The notes beneath the pieces are model-generated. The model was not told where the DNA came from. It worked only from the letters and a program-made list of their open reading frames with translations, and searched no databases. Positions 1-9,097 of a stretch of DNA of 64,000 bases are shown here, piece by piece. The stretch spans positions 44,192 through 108,191 of the forward strand of contig CAYJTG010000004.1 of assembly GCA_964373255.1 (NCBI GenBank), in the 5' to 3' direction. The translations under genes and the position numbers were made by a program. How positions within the stretch are numbered: position 1 is the first letter of the stretch; each line of letters begins with the position of its first letter. This stretch comes from JACPVU01 sp964373255 (lineage in GTDB: Archaea; Aenigmatarchaeota; Aenigmatarchaeia; GW2011-AR5).

Positions 1-396
1 TTTGTGAAGGAGAAACTCGCACTCCTGAAGATGAATGAAGATTTTACCAGCCGTTATCTTAACGAAGGGTTTTCCGGCGGCGAGAAGAAGCGGTGTGAGA
101 TTCTTCAGATGGCTGTTCTGCAGCCGCAGATAGTCGTTCTTGACGAGACAGACTCAGGGCTTGATATAGATTCTGTGAGGGTTGTCGCGGACGGCATAAC
201 CAAACTTGCCGGGCCGGAATTAGGTATTTTGGTGATTACTCATTACCAGAGAATTCTGAAATACGTAAAGCCTCATTTTGTCCACGTCCTTGTCGACGGC
301 AGAATTGCTGAATCTGGCACAGAGGATCTTGCACTGAAGCTGGAAGAGAAAGGCTACGACTGGGTAAAGGAAAAAATATTTAATGTGGTGGAATAA
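1..396 (+). CDS. sufC: Fe-S cluster assembly ATPase SufC (3' part only)
   Basis: The reading frame is open at the left edge, so only the C-terminal half of the protein is here. The visible part holds the ABC signature (FSGGEKKR), Walker B with its glutamate-type ending (IVVLDETDSGLDID) and the H-loop (VITHYQRIL). The DETDSGLDID form and the ending on a short helix are typical of SufC, the ATPase that drives the SufBCD scaffold. It is followed after one base by sufB, and sufD and sufS come next, which fixes the assignment. No promoter is visible because the operon starts outside the window. Confidence 0.95.
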   Translation, partial: FVKEKLALLKMNEDFTSRYLNEGFSGGEKKRCEILQMAVLQPQIVVLDETDSGLDIDSVRVVADGITKLAGPELGILVITHYQRILKYVKPHFVHVLVDGRIAESGTEDLALKLEEKGYDWVKEKIFNVVE

Positions 397-397
397 C

Positions 398-1864
398 ATG
401 ACAACAAATATTCTTGACTTGAGAAGCACCTACAAGGAAAAATACGGCTTCTCTACAAATACAAAATCATCGTTCGAGATGGAAAAAGGACTCTCCGAGA
501 AGGTTGTAAAAGATATATCCGACATGAAAGGCGAACCCGACTGGCTGAAAATATTCAGGCTCAAGGCGTTGGCACATTACATGAAAAGGCCCATGCCAAA
601 ATGGGGGGCCGACCTTAGCGAGATAAATTTCGATGATATTACATACTACGTTCGCTCTACTGACCAACCACAGGCAAAAAACTGGGAAGAACTTCCAGCC
701 GAGATAAGAAACACATTTGACAAATTAGGCATACCGGAAGCAGAGAAAAAGTTCCTTGCAGGCGTGGGCGCACAGTTTGAATCAGAAAATGTATACCACA
801 GCCTGCAAAAAACCATTGCAGAGCAGGGCGTGGTTTTTGTGGACCCTGATACAGGATTGAATCCTACAGATGAAAGGATAAAGCAGCTTGGCCTGAGCCG
901 TGCTTCGATTGAAAATGCAAACAAAAAATTCAAGGAGTGGTTCGGAAAGGTCATACCAATAGAAGACAACAAATTCGCAGCCCTGAACAGCGCTGTCTTC
1001 AGCGGCGGGTCATTCATCTACATTCCACCGCACGTTGAAGTCGCTTTGCCGCTTCAGGCTTACTTCAGGATAAACAAGGAAAATGTCGGCCAGTTCGAAA
1101 GAACGCTTATAATTGCTGACGAAGGAAGCAAGGTCCATTATGTTGAGGGATGCTCGGCGCCTATGTACAGCAATGAAAAGCACTCGCTGCACTCAGCGGT
1201 AGTTGAAATAGTTGCGCTGCCAGGATCAACGGTGCGATATACAACCTTGCAGAACTGGTCCAATAATGTTTATAACCTCGTTACAAAACGTGCCTTTGCG
1301 TATGACCATGCAACGGTTGAGTGGCTGGACGCAAATATTGGGTCGCGCATCACCATGAAGTATCCCAGCGTGTATATGCTCGGTCCTCATGCAAAAGCCG
1401 ATATTCTATCGGTGGCTTACGCGGGCAAAGGTCAGTATCAGGATACAGGCGGCAAGGCCGTTCATATGGCGCCGTTCACCACATCAAAAATAATCTCAAA
1501 GTCAGTAAGCAAAGACGGCGGGCGCTCTTCTTATCGCGGGCTATTGCACATAGCAAAAGGCGCTACAAATGCAAAATCCACAGTGCGCTGCGATGCCCTG
1601 CTTCTTGATGAAGATTCAAGAACCGACACGTATCCCTACAATGAAATAAAGGAGGACACGGCTACGGTCACCCATGAGGCAAGCGTTGGAAAAATCGGGG
1701 AAGACCTGATATTTTATCTTATGTCCCGTGGTCTCACTGAGCAGCAGGCGTTAAGCATCATTGTCAACGGATTTCTTGAAGTTTTTACCAAAGAGCTGCC
1801 TATGGAGTACGCTGTAGAATTCAACAGGCTGATACAATTAGAAATGACAGGGTCTGTGGGGTGA
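398..1864 (+). CDS. sufB: Fe-S cluster assembly protein SufB
   Basis: A 488-residue SufB, the scaffold subunit on which the [4Fe-4S] cluster is built in the SufBC2D complex. The start is taken at ATG 398, one base after the sufC stop and preceded by a GGTGG ribosome-binding site at 387-391; an upstream in-frame ATG at 383 lies inside sufC. The beta-helix core and the C-terminal block with STVRCDALLLDEDS, the YPYNEIKEDTATVTHEAS stretch and the helical MSRGLTEQQA tail are those of SufB. The conserved cysteine and the glutamate and histidine of the SufB/SufD interface are present. The stop overlaps the sufD start. Confidence 0.96.
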   Translation: MTTNILDLRSTYKEKYGFSTNTKSSFEMEKGLSEKVVKDISDMKGEPDWLKIFRLKALAHYMKRPMPKWGADLSEINFDDITYYVRSTDQPQAKNWEELPAEIRNTFDKLGIPEAEKKFLAGVGAQFESENVYHSLQKTIAEQGVVFVDPDTGLNPTDERIKQLGLSRASIENANKKFKEWFGKVIPIEDNKFAALNSAVFSGGSFIYIPPHVEVALPLQAYFRINKENVGQFERTLIIADEGSKVHYVEGCSAPMYSNEKHSLHSAVVEIVALPGSTVRYTTLQNWSNNVYNLVTKRAFAYDHATVEWLDANIGSRITMKYPSVYMLGPHAKADILSVAYAGKGQYQDTGGKAVHMAPFTTSKIISKSVSKDGGRSSYRGLLHIAKGATNAKSTVRCDALLLDEDSRTDTYPYNEIKEDTATVTHEASVGKIGEDLIFYLMSRGLTEQQALSIIVNGFLEVFTKELPMEYAVEFNRLIQLEMTGSVG

Positions 1865-3240
1865 GTACTGTGGATGCATTGCTGAAAACCCTTGGCTCTG
1901 ATACCATAGACAGTCTTGCAAGAGATAATTCAGAGCCCGGGTGGCTGAAGGAATCCAGACATTCATGGCTTGACAGGTCTGAAAAGCTTCCTGTAGAGGC
2001 GTCTGAACTGTTTAAAAAATATATCGAGCTGGACGGCATAGACTGGAACCAGTTTACGTTCTCTGGTCCTGGGACAGTACCAGAAGAGCTTGGGTTTTTC
2101 CTTTCTGAGAGCAATTGCATAGTTTGCTGCGATAATGACATAGTAAAACTGCCGCCCTCAATGGAAAACAGCGGCATCGAATTTCTTGACATAAGGTCGG
2201 CAATAAAAAAATACCCGGAAATCTGTCGGGAACATCTGGAGGACGAAGTTCAGGATGCAAACAAACTTGTAGCGCTCAATAATGCATTTTTTAATTCCGG
2301 CTTCTTTTTGCACGTTCCTGACGACACAGACGCAGGCATTATAAGGGTCGTTAACCTGCTCACCCACGACAACCGCTTGACGATAGGAAGAAATATAATT
2401 GTATTGGGAAAAACCAGCAAAACAACTATTACAGAGGAATACTACTCGGCAAGAAGCGAAAAGCAATCCTTGATTAACAACATCACAAGCATTCATGTAA
2501 AAGAAGGCGGACAAATGCATTTCGGCACGATTAACGCGCTTGGTGAAAATGTGATTGCAATATTCAATAAGACCGCGCTTCTGAAAAAAGACGCGCAGTT
2601 TTATTCAGCCTCAGGCTTCTTTGGTGGAATGCTCACGCTATCAAATATCAACACTATACTGCAGGGCAACGGCTCGTCGTCAGAAGACTACGAAGTGATG
2701 TTTGGCAATGGCTCACAAAACTTCGGCGTAGCTTCAAATCTTTTTCACGAGGGCATTGGAACACGGGGAAAGGTCATGACAAAGGGCATTTTTGACGGCA
2801 GGTCAAAAGGCCTGTTTCGTGGAATGATTAACATAGGCAAGGGTGCTAAAGGTTCAAGTTCATATCTTTCTGGGCACTCAATACTTCTGAGCAAAGACGC
2901 AAGCGCAGACGCCATACCAGGCCTGCAGATCGAAAACAACGACGTAAAGGCCACACATTCAGCCTCGGTCGCGCAGATAAGCGAAGAACAGGTATTCTAT
3001 CTTATGGCGCGCGGCTTCAGTGCGAACGATGCACGAAAGCTGATCGCATCAGGATTCCTCGAGCCGCTGATACGGCAAATCCCACTGAAAGATGTCGCTC
3101 TTGTGATAAAGGGTCTGTTCGAATTAAAATGGAATAACAAAAACATGGCAGATCTGAAAGATGTGCTTGATGTGGTTGCCGAAGAAACATATGTCGTGCA
3201 TGATCATAACATTTTCGAGGGCCATTACAAATACAGGTGA
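1861..3240 (+). CDS. sufD: Fe-S cluster assembly protein SufD
   Basis: A 459-residue SufD paralogue of SufB. It starts with GTG at 1861 inside the overlap GTGA with the sufB stop, so it is translationally coupled. The C-terminal region has the SufD signature around THSASVAQISEEQVFYLMAR, with the histidine used in cluster assembly, and lacks the YPYNE segment of SufB. The N-terminal 110 residues are poorly conserved, as usual in this family. It acts with SufB and SufC in the cytoplasm as a Fe-S scaffold. Confidence 0.93.
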   Translation: MSTVDALLKTLGSDTIDSLARDNSEPGWLKESRHSWLDRSEKLPVEASELFKKYIELDGIDWNQFTFSGPGTVPEELGFFLSESNCIVCCDNDIVKLPPSMENSGIEFLDIRSAIKKYPEICREHLEDEVQDANKLVALNNAFFNSGFFLHVPDDTDAGIIRVVNLLTHDNRLTIGRNIIVLGKTSKTTITEEYYSARSEKQSLINNITSIHVKEGGQMHFGTINALGENVIAIFNKTALLKKDAQFYSASGFFGGMLTLSNINTILQGNGSSSEDYEVMFGNGSQNFGVASNLFHEGIGTRGKVMTKGIFDGRSKGLFRGMINIGKGAKGSSSYLSGHSILLSKDASADAIPGLQIENNDVKATHSASVAQISEEQVFYLMARGFSANDARKLIASGFLEPLIRQIPLKDVALVIKGLFELKWNNKNMADLKDVLDVVAEETYVVHDHNIFEGHYKYR

Positions 3241-3244
3241 GACA

Positions 3245-4492
3245 ATGCTGCAATCTGAAATTAAAGATAATAGATTTGATGTGAATCAAATACGGCAAGA
3301 TTTTCCAATCCTGCAACAGAAAGTTCATGGAAAGCCGTTGATATATCTAGACAACGCCGCAACAACGCAAAAGCCAAAAAAAGTAATCAACGCGCTTGTC
3401 GAATACTATGAAAATTATAATTCAAATGTCCACAGGGGTGTGCACACACTTAGTCAGACGGCTACAGAGCACTACGAGTCTGTCCGCACACGAACAGCAC
3501 AGTTCATAAATGCAAAATCCCCGAAGGAAATAGTATTCACCCGTAATGCGACAGAGGCAATAAATATTGTTGCTTACTCGCTTGGCACCACGCTCAAGAA
3601 AGGCGACAACGTTGTTTCTACAGTTATGGAGCACCACAGCAACATCGTGCCATGGCAGATGCTGAAAAATCGTGGGGTAGAATTAAGATTTGTTGACATC
3701 GATGAAGAAGGAAAGCTTGAGATGGGACAATACGGCGACCTGATAGATGAGAACACAAAAATTGTGGCAGTCACACAGGCGTCCAACGTTCTGGGCACAA
3801 TAAACGACATTAAAAAAATATCCAAGATAGCCCACGACAGTGGCGCATTGATTGTTGTCGATGGCGCCCAGGGCACGCCCCACATGCCTGTCGACGTGCA
3901 GGACACGGGCGCAGACTTTTTTGCATTCTCAAGCCACAAGATGCTTGGCCCCACAGGGATAGGTGTGCTCTATGGAAAAAAACAAATTTTAGAAAACCTT
4001 CAGCCATTTCTGCGCGGGGGCGACATGATAAAGGAGGTCACCATTGAAGAAACAACATTTAATGACCTTCCTTACAGGTTCGAAGCCGGAACGCCCAATA
4101 TCGCAGACACGATTGCCTTTGGCGCAGCAATTGATTACCTAGAAGGATTGGGTATGAAAAATGTGAGAAGGCATGAAACCGAGCTGACAAAATATGCACT
4201 GAATGTACTGTCAGAGATAAAGAATATGAAAATATACGGCCCGTCAGATCCAGGTAAGAAAGCTGGAATAATATCATTCAACCTCGCCGGCATTCATCCG
4301 CACGATGTCGCCACGATCGTGGATGAAGAAGGAATCGCTGTCCGGTCCGGCCATAGCTGTGCAATGCCCCTTATGAAACGGTTGGGGTGTGAGAGCGTCG
4401 CGCGCGCCTCATTTTACGTCTACAACACGGAAGACGAGATCGATAGGCTTAAATTGGCTTTGGAGAAAGCTAAAAAGATATTCAAGATATAG
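3245..4492 (+). CDS. sufS: Cysteine desulfurase SufS
   Basis: A 415-residue class V aminotransferase-fold enzyme that takes sulfur from L-cysteine for cluster assembly. The start is ATG 3245, five bases after the sufD stop; a longer frame exists inside sufD but is not needed. Visible motifs are YLDNAATTQKP near the N-terminus, TRNATEAIN, the PLP-binding lysine in FSSHKMLGPTGIG and the active-site loop RSGHSCAMPLMKRLG with the persulfide cysteine. The loop is the short group II (SufS) type. It pairs with the IscU/SufU-like scaffold encoded just downstream. Confidence 0.96.
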   Translation: MLQSEIKDNRFDVNQIRQDFPILQQKVHGKPLIYLDNAATTQKPKKVINALVEYYENYNSNVHRGVHTLSQTATEHYESVRTRTAQFINAKSPKEIVFTRNATEAINIVAYSLGTTLKKGDNVVSTVMEHHSNIVPWQMLKNRGVELRFVDIDEEGKLEMGQYGDLIDENTKIVAVTQASNVLGTINDIKKISKIAHDSGALIVVDGAQGTPHMPVDVQDTGADFFAFSSHKMLGPTGIGVLYGKKQILENLQPFLRGGDMIKEVTIEETTFNDLPYRFEAGTPNIADTIAFGAAIDYLEGLGMKNVRRHETELTKYALNVLSEIKNMKIYGPSDPGKKAGIISFNLAGIHPHDVATIVDEEGIAVRSGHSCAMPLMKRLGCESVARASFYVYNTEDEIDRLKLALEKAKKIFKI

Positions 4493-4505
4493 GTTTGTGA
4501 ATGTT

Positions 4506-4592
4506 ATGATAAATTCTCAGATGAAAACGTACCTTGTATTTCGTGAAGCAGACGATTCAAAGCCATCGAAACATGATTTGGTACTCGAATGA
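4506..4592 (+). CDS. Possible 28-residue coupled peptide
   Basis: A very short frame between sufS and the scaffold gene, reading MINSQMKTYLVF and ending DLVLE. Its stop overlaps the next start as ATGA at 4589, the same coupling used by the neighbouring genes, which is the only reason to list it. I recognise no family and no clear ribosome-binding site. It may be chance; if the scaffold gene really starts at 4607 the coupling argument disappears. Confidence 0.2.
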   Translation: MINSQMKTYLVFREADDSKPSKHDLVLE

Positions 4593-5008
4593 GCAAGCTG
4601 ATTCTTATGCTCGACATTTACGCCGATATAATTCTTGATCATTATAAAAACCCGCATAATTTTGGGACGATAAAAGAGCCGGACGCATCGGCGATAGACG
4701 TCAATCCATTATGCGGTGACGAAATCGAGATGCATCTGAAAGTCGGCGACAGCAAAATTTTTGACATCAAGTTTACCGGCCGCGGCTGCGCCATAAGCCA
4801 GGCAAGCGCAAGCATGCTTACAGAACTGGCAATAGGAAAGACACTAGAGGAAATCAAGCGCATGGAAAGAAAAGACATCATTGATCTGCTAGGCATAGAA
4901 CTGAGCCACGCCAGGATAAAATGCGCCATGCTCAGCCTCAAGGTACTGAAGCTCGCTGTTTATAAATATTTGGGTGGAAAAATGAGCGAAGAGGAAGAAA
5001 GTCTATGA
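4589..5008 (+). CDS. sufU: IscU/SufU-family Fe-S scaffold or sulfur acceptor
   Basis: A 139-residue IscU-fold protein. Numbering from ATG 4589, the metal ligands are C42 (PLCGDE), D44, C67 (GRGCAIS) and C112 (RIKCAML). The third-cysteine context RIKCA is of the SufU type, but the spacing between C67 and C112 is short as in IscU, without the insertion seen in Bacillus SufU. The usual N-terminus would fit a start at ATG 4607 (MLDIYADIILDHYKNP) equally well. It probably receives sulfur from SufS. Its stop overlaps the following gene as ATGA. Confidence 0.9.
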   Translation: MSKLILMLDIYADIILDHYKNPHNFGTIKEPDASAIDVNPLCGDEIEMHLKVGDSKIFDIKFTGRGCAISQASASMLTELAIGKTLEEIKRMERKDIIDLLGIELSHARIKCAMLSLKVLKLAVYKYLGGKMSEEEESL

Positions 5009-5412
5009 GCATACCTGACAAAAATTTGCCATTAAGAGGCAGGATAGAGATTCTTAAGGCTTACAAGGATGCAGACGGCGATATAGAGCTTGCTTCACAA
5101 ATTTGCTCTTACCCTTCGAAAACGGTCGAGTACTGCTGCAGACTGAATAAGGTTTTTGCTGAGCCAAAAGGAAAGCGCGGCGGAAGGAGATATTCGCTCA
5201 CAGGACGAAAAGGCGCCTCCACGATTGATGAAGTAATTCGGGTGCTTGAAATCTATGAAAGCGGCGAAAGGAACACCACAAAAATTGCAAAAAAGACAAA
5301 GCGGTCACGCGTTACTATTGCCACGATTCTGAAGACTAACGACTTAAGATTAGAAGGAAAAAGAGGACCAGCTACTTCATACAAGACTATTCAGTTTAAT
5401 TATTACTGCTGA
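5005..5412 (+). CDS. HTH-like protein coupled to the suf operon
   Basis: A 135-residue basic protein whose start overlaps the scaffold gene stop (ATGA at 5005), making it the last gene of the suf operon. Two helix-turn-helix-like segments can be seen: residues about 15-50 (ELASQICSYPSKTVEYC) and 75-115 (NTTKIAKKTKRSRVTIATIL). It has four cysteines (ICS, the YCC pair and the C-terminal residue). I do not recognise the family. A DNA-binding regulator of the operon is a plausible inference from position and HTH-like spacing, not something the sequence proves. Confidence 0.7.
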   Translation: MSIPDKNLPLRGRIEILKAYKDADGDIELASQICSYPSKTVEYCCRLNKVFAEPKGKRGGRRYSLTGRKGASTIDEVIRVLEIYESGERNTTKIAKKTKRSRVTIATILKTNDLRLEGKRGPATSYKTIQFNYYC

Positions 5413-5486
5413 AGAATACCTTTTCTGAAGATGGGTGTTCACCAAATGCCCATGGGGATGTTTTCCAGATCCCAGTGATCGCATTC

Positions 5487-6806
5487 TCAATTTTTATGTC
5501 TATTGTGATGCAGCATATGTATGGCGTCTTCTAGTATGTCTAACCCGTGATCTGCCTGCGCCTTTGTGATGATGAGCGGCGGAGCGATGCGAATAACATT
5601 CTCGCCAGCTCCTAAGAGTATAAGTCCTTTTTCGTAAGCTCTGCAAAGCACGAATTGACGTTCAGCTATAGCAGGCTTTCTGCTGCGCTTGTCATGAACG
5701 AATTCAACGCCTATCATAAGACCTATACCACGCACATCACCTACGCATTCGTAATGTTCCTTCATTTCCTCAAGGCGCTTCATAATAAAATTCCCAATCT
5801 TGACAGCATTTTGCCCCAGCTTTCTGCTTTTCATATAATTAAGCGTTGCTGTACCTGCGGCGCAAGCGAGCAGGTTACCACCAAATGTGTTCGAGTGGCT
5901 GCCTTGCGACCATTTCATCAATCCCGCAATTGAAATGGTAGCGCCTAGAGGAAGACCGCCGCCAATTGCCTTTGCCATGCATACAATATCAGGCATCACG
6001 CTGAAATTCTCAATTGAAAGAAATTTTCCTGTTCTCCAGCACCCTGCCTGAACCTCGTCTGCACACATAAGAATGTTGTAGTCATTGCATAGCTTCCTTA
6101 CATCTTTTACGAATCCAGCCGGCGGAACAACCAGACCGCCCTCTCCCTGAATCGGCTCAATGAAAAGAGCGGAGCAAGTAGAACCAAGTTTTTCCATCGC
6201 CCTCTCAAGAGCATTGAGACAAAAATCACTGCATTCACTAGGCCCCATTTTCATTCTATAATAATAAGGATAAGGAACGTGCTTGACAGGCAAAAATGGC
6301 TTGAAACCTTCGCGCTGCACTGGCTTTGAGTTTGTCATTGAAAGCGAGCCCATGGTACGCCCATGAAAGCAGTGATCAAATGCTATGACATATTTGCCAT
6401 GCTTGTTCCATTTTGCCAGCTTCAGTGCGCATTCTACTGACTCAGTACCAGAATTTGATAAAAATACTTTGCCATTTCTGAACCTGAGTGGCATTTGCTT
6501 GAGCAGTGTCTCTACAAACGTCACAGGCGTTTCCGAGTAAAAATCAGGGAACGCACAGTGTGTGCCATAATTGAGCTGTTTTTTTATCGCGCTGATAACA
6601 TGGGGAATACTATAACCTGCATTCATGACCGCAATACTTGCAGCAAAATCCAGATATTTTCGTCCATCTTCATCCCAGATATTGCAGCCCCTGGCCTTTT
6701 TGTAGGCAAATGGATATTCACGAGTCATAGAAGGAGAAATAACGTTAGAGTCGCGCTCCAAAACCTTTAACGATTTTGGTCCAGGCTTCTTGCATATGAA
6801 CTTCAT
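5487..6806 (-). CDS. Class III aminotransferase (GABA/ornithine/putrescine type)
   Basis: A 439-residue PLP enzyme of the omega-aminotransferase family. Motifs are FLSNSGTESVECALKLA, the FHGRTMG segment, the cofactor aspartate D250 in CADEVQ and the Schiff-base lysine K279 in CMAKAIGGG. The overall pattern is close to what I know of archaeal GABA/ornithine aminotransferases, including the ending helix GLDILEDAI. It lies in a cluster with agmatinase and two semialdehyde dehydrogenases, so transfer of the terminal amino group of putrescine or GABA is the likely role; ornithine is an alternative. It converges with the suf operon. Confidence 0.85.
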   Translation of the reverse strand: MKFICKKPGPKSLKVLERDSNVISPSMTREYPFAYKKARGCNIWDEDGRKYLDFAASIAVMNAGYSIPHVISAIKKQLNYGTHCAFPDFYSETPVTFVETLLKQMPLRFRNGKVFLSNSGTESVECALKLAKWNKHGKYVIAFDHCFHGRTMGSLSMTNSKPVQREGFKPFLPVKHVPYPYYYRMKMGPSECSDFCLNALERAMEKLGSTCSALFIEPIQGEGGLVVPPAGFVKDVRKLCNDYNILMCADEVQAGCWRTGKFLSIENFSVMPDIVCMAKAIGGGLPLGATISIAGLMKWSQGSHSNTFGGNLLACAAGTATLNYMKSRKLGQNAVKIGNFIMKRLEEMKEHYECVGDVRGIGLMIGVEFVHDKRSRKPAIAERQFVLCRAYEKGLILLGAGENVIRIAPPLIITKAQADHGLDILEDAIHMLHHNRHKN

Positions 6807-6838
6807 AGAACAAAATTGGCTGTGGCGGAATATAAAGA

Positions 6839-7510
6839 TTATGGGTATATTTTCATGTCAGCCGGTATCTTCTTGCCAGCGCCAACATTGCCGGCTGCGT
6901 CCATGCCGATTTTGGTGTTTGTTTTTATTGTGCCACCCGTGATTTCTACATTATCAAGCCCGGTTTCTACGTCGGCGCCTTCCCTTATCTCCAGGCGGAT
7001 CACAGGCGCCATGATGTATTTGCCGCCGCCTGTTATGTGCAGTGATTCATTCGCAATAAAATCAAATGTAACAGTTGATGTTGAATTTGCTTCGACCAGC
7101 AGGTTTGCAACAATCTTCAATTCGCTCGAAGGAAGCTTGGCGTCGTGTGCGCCTTTGTCATCGACGACCGTAACATTAGAAATCTGCAGCCTGATCTGCT
7201 GGTATTGGCCTTCATTGAGCTGCACATCCGCCAGCAGCTCGTTGCGGCCCTTTGCATTCAGTTCGAGCAGATCATACGTACCTGGCAAAAAGGTGACATT
7301 GATCCATCCCGCATCAGACCTATGGACGCTGACACTGTCGATTGTTACCAGAACGCTGCTTACTGTACCCATATCAGCAGCCACATCAGTTATTGTAAAA
7401 ACAACCCTGCCTGTTGGTATTACAGCAGGCGTAGTTACAGTCTGCGTGCAACCCAAAATAGCGATAACAAGAATAAGGCTGAAGATTAATATTACATTTT
7501 TCTTCCGCAT
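6839..7510 (-). CDS. DUF4382 lipoprotein
   Basis: A 223-residue exported protein. The start is placed at ATG 7510 (MRKKNVILIF), which gives a short basic n-region, a hydrophobic segment and a lipobox AILGC, so the mature N-terminus should be a lipid-anchored cysteine. The rest has the beta-rich DUF4382 pattern: GRVVFTITDVAADMGTVSSVLVTIDSVSVHRS, then GTYDLLELNAKG and LNEGQYQQIRLQI. Function is unknown; the family is thought to be extracellular. It lies head to tail between the aldehyde dehydrogenase and the aminotransferase, but the content gives no reason to place it in that pathway. Confidence 0.85.
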   Translation of the reverse strand: MRKKNVILIFSLILVIAILGCTQTVTTPAVIPTGRVVFTITDVAADMGTVSSVLVTIDSVSVHRSDAGWINVTFLPGTYDLLELNAKGRNELLADVQLNEGQYQQIRLQISNVTVVDDKGAHDAKLPSSELKIVANLLVEANSTSTVTFDFIANESLHITGGGKYIMAPVIRLEIREGADVETGLDNVEITGGTIKTNTKIGMDAAGNVGAGKKIPADMKIYP

Positions 7511-7566
7511 CAAAACGCCTCTTATAATTCTACTGTGCTGAAAGATATTTATAGGTAAAAGCAATT

Positions 7567-9027
7567 TCATTTTTCTTTCGTGTCGATCTGAGCTTTCTGC
7601 AGTTTTCCGGAATAATCAACATAGACCGTCTTTATTTCTGAAAATTCGTCTATGCCGTGTATTCCGCCCTCGCGTGCTGTGCCCGACTGCTTCACGCCAC
7701 CAAACGGCAGATGAACCTCGCTGCCGATGGTCGAGGAATTCACATACGTCAGGCCTGCATCTATCTTCTCGATTGCCAGCATAGCGTTGCTGATGTTTTT
7801 TGTATATATCGAAGAGCTTAGTCCATATTCAACAGAATTCATTATTTCAATTGCCTCATCCAACGTATCAAATTCAATAACTGATAAGACAGGCCCGAAT
7901 ATCTCTTCCTGTGCAATTCTCATGTCAATGACCACGTCTTCGAATATTGTCGGCTTAAAGAAGTAGCCTTTGCCACCAAGGCGCTTTCCGCCACAAACAA
8001 GCTTTGCGCCCTCCTTTATACCGATATTTGTGTATCTCTCGCATTTTTCCAGCGCAGCCCTGTTTACAAGCGGACCCACGTCGGTTGTTCGCTTTAGTCC
8101 ATTACCCATTTTTAGTCGGTTCGCCCTTACGCACAGCTCACGTATGAATCTCTCCTTGATGCTTTTGTGGATAATCACGCGCGAAGCAGCTGTGCACCTC
8201 TGGCCGGTTGTGCCGAAAGCGCCCCAGACCGCGCCGTCCAAAGCCAGCTTAAGATTTGCGTCGTCCATCACAATTATCGCGTTTTTCCCGCCAAGCTCCA
8301 GCCCGACCCGCTTGACGCCTGCGTTCTTCGTTATCCACTCGCCCGTATCGCGGTTGCCTGTAAAAGAGACAGCACGAATCTTCTTGTTTGTAACAATCTC
8401 TTTACCGGCTGTCTCTCCAGAACCTGTTATCATATTCAAGACGCCTTTTGGCAGCCCTGATTTTTCTAATATCTTCACGAACTCCATTGCGCACAGCGGC
8501 GTATCAGACGAGGGCTTGAATACAATTGTGTTGCCACAGATGAGCGCTGCCATGATCTTCCACGCGGGTATTGCTATGGGGAAGTTCCATGGAGTAATCA
8601 GTCCAACGATGCCCACAGGCCTTCGTATTGTCATTGCAAACTTGCTTCTGAGTTCGGACGGTGTCGTGTGCCCAAACAATCTTCTTCCTTCGCCAGCCAT
8701 GTATTCTGTGACGTCTATGGCCTCCTGCACATCACCCCTTGCTTCTGCTAAAATCTTTCCCATTTCTATTGTCTCTGTTTTTGCCAATCTTTCCTTATTT
8801 TGTCTCAATAGCCGCGCTGCTTTCAGGAGTATCTCGCCACGCTTCGGCGCAGGCGTTTCAGACCATTTCTCAAAAGCGTCTTCCGCAGCGCCTATCGCCT
8901 TTTTCACATCTTTCTCATTGCCCGACTGGAATTTGCCTATGCTCTTCTCAGTCGCTGGATTAATACTATCAAAAACCTTTCCAGAAGAAGATTTTACCCA
9001 ACGTCCATTAACATACAAGTAATGCAT
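7567..9027 (-). CDS. Semialdehyde dehydrogenase (succinate- or 2-oxoglutarate-semialdehyde type)
   Basis: A 486-residue NAD(P)-dependent aldehyde dehydrogenase. Seen are the PWNFPIAIPAWK segment with its conserved asparagine, the glutamate in GLELGGKNAI, the catalytic cysteine in FGTTGQRCTAASR and the FGPVLSVIEF motif. The TTGQRCTAASR and PFGGVKQSGTAREGG motifs recall the dioxovalerate/2-oxoglutarate-semialdehyde branch, but succinate semialdehyde would complete the pathway suggested by the neighbouring agmatinase, aminotransferase and aminobutyraldehyde dehydrogenase. Substrate cannot be read from the sequence alone. The start is ATG 9027. Confidence 0.85.
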   Translation of the reverse strand: MHYLYVNGRWVKSSSGKVFDSINPATEKSIGKFQSGNEKDVKKAIGAAEDAFEKWSETPAPKRGEILLKAARLLRQNKERLAKTETIEMGKILAEARGDVQEAIDVTEYMAGEGRRLFGHTTPSELRSKFAMTIRRPVGIVGLITPWNFPIAIPAWKIMAALICGNTIVFKPSSDTPLCAMEFVKILEKSGLPKGVLNMITGSGETAGKEIVTNKKIRAVSFTGNRDTGEWITKNAGVKRVGLELGGKNAIIVMDDANLKLALDGAVWGAFGTTGQRCTAASRVIIHKSIKERFIRELCVRANRLKMGNGLKRTTDVGPLVNRAALEKCERYTNIGIKEGAKLVCGGKRLGGKGYFFKPTIFEDVVIDMRIAQEEIFGPVLSVIEFDTLDEAIEIMNSVEYGLSSSIYTKNISNAMLAIEKIDAGLTYVNSSTIGSEVHLPFGGVKQSGTAREGGIHGIDEFSEIKTVYVDYSGKLQKAQIDTKEK

Positions 9028-9097
9028 ATGTAATTATTGTACCAGCCAATATAAAAAATAAAATTTGATTTTTATATCCACTAAATATACTATATAT

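Noticed and set aside
5413..5486. Short inverted repeats between the suf operon and the aminotransferase
   Set aside because: Arms of only four to five bases, as expected by chance.
7970..9022. 350-codon plus-strand frame opposite the semialdehyde dehydrogenase
   Set aside because: The minus-strand frame has all aldehyde dehydrogenase motifs; the plus frame is a low-complexity shadow.
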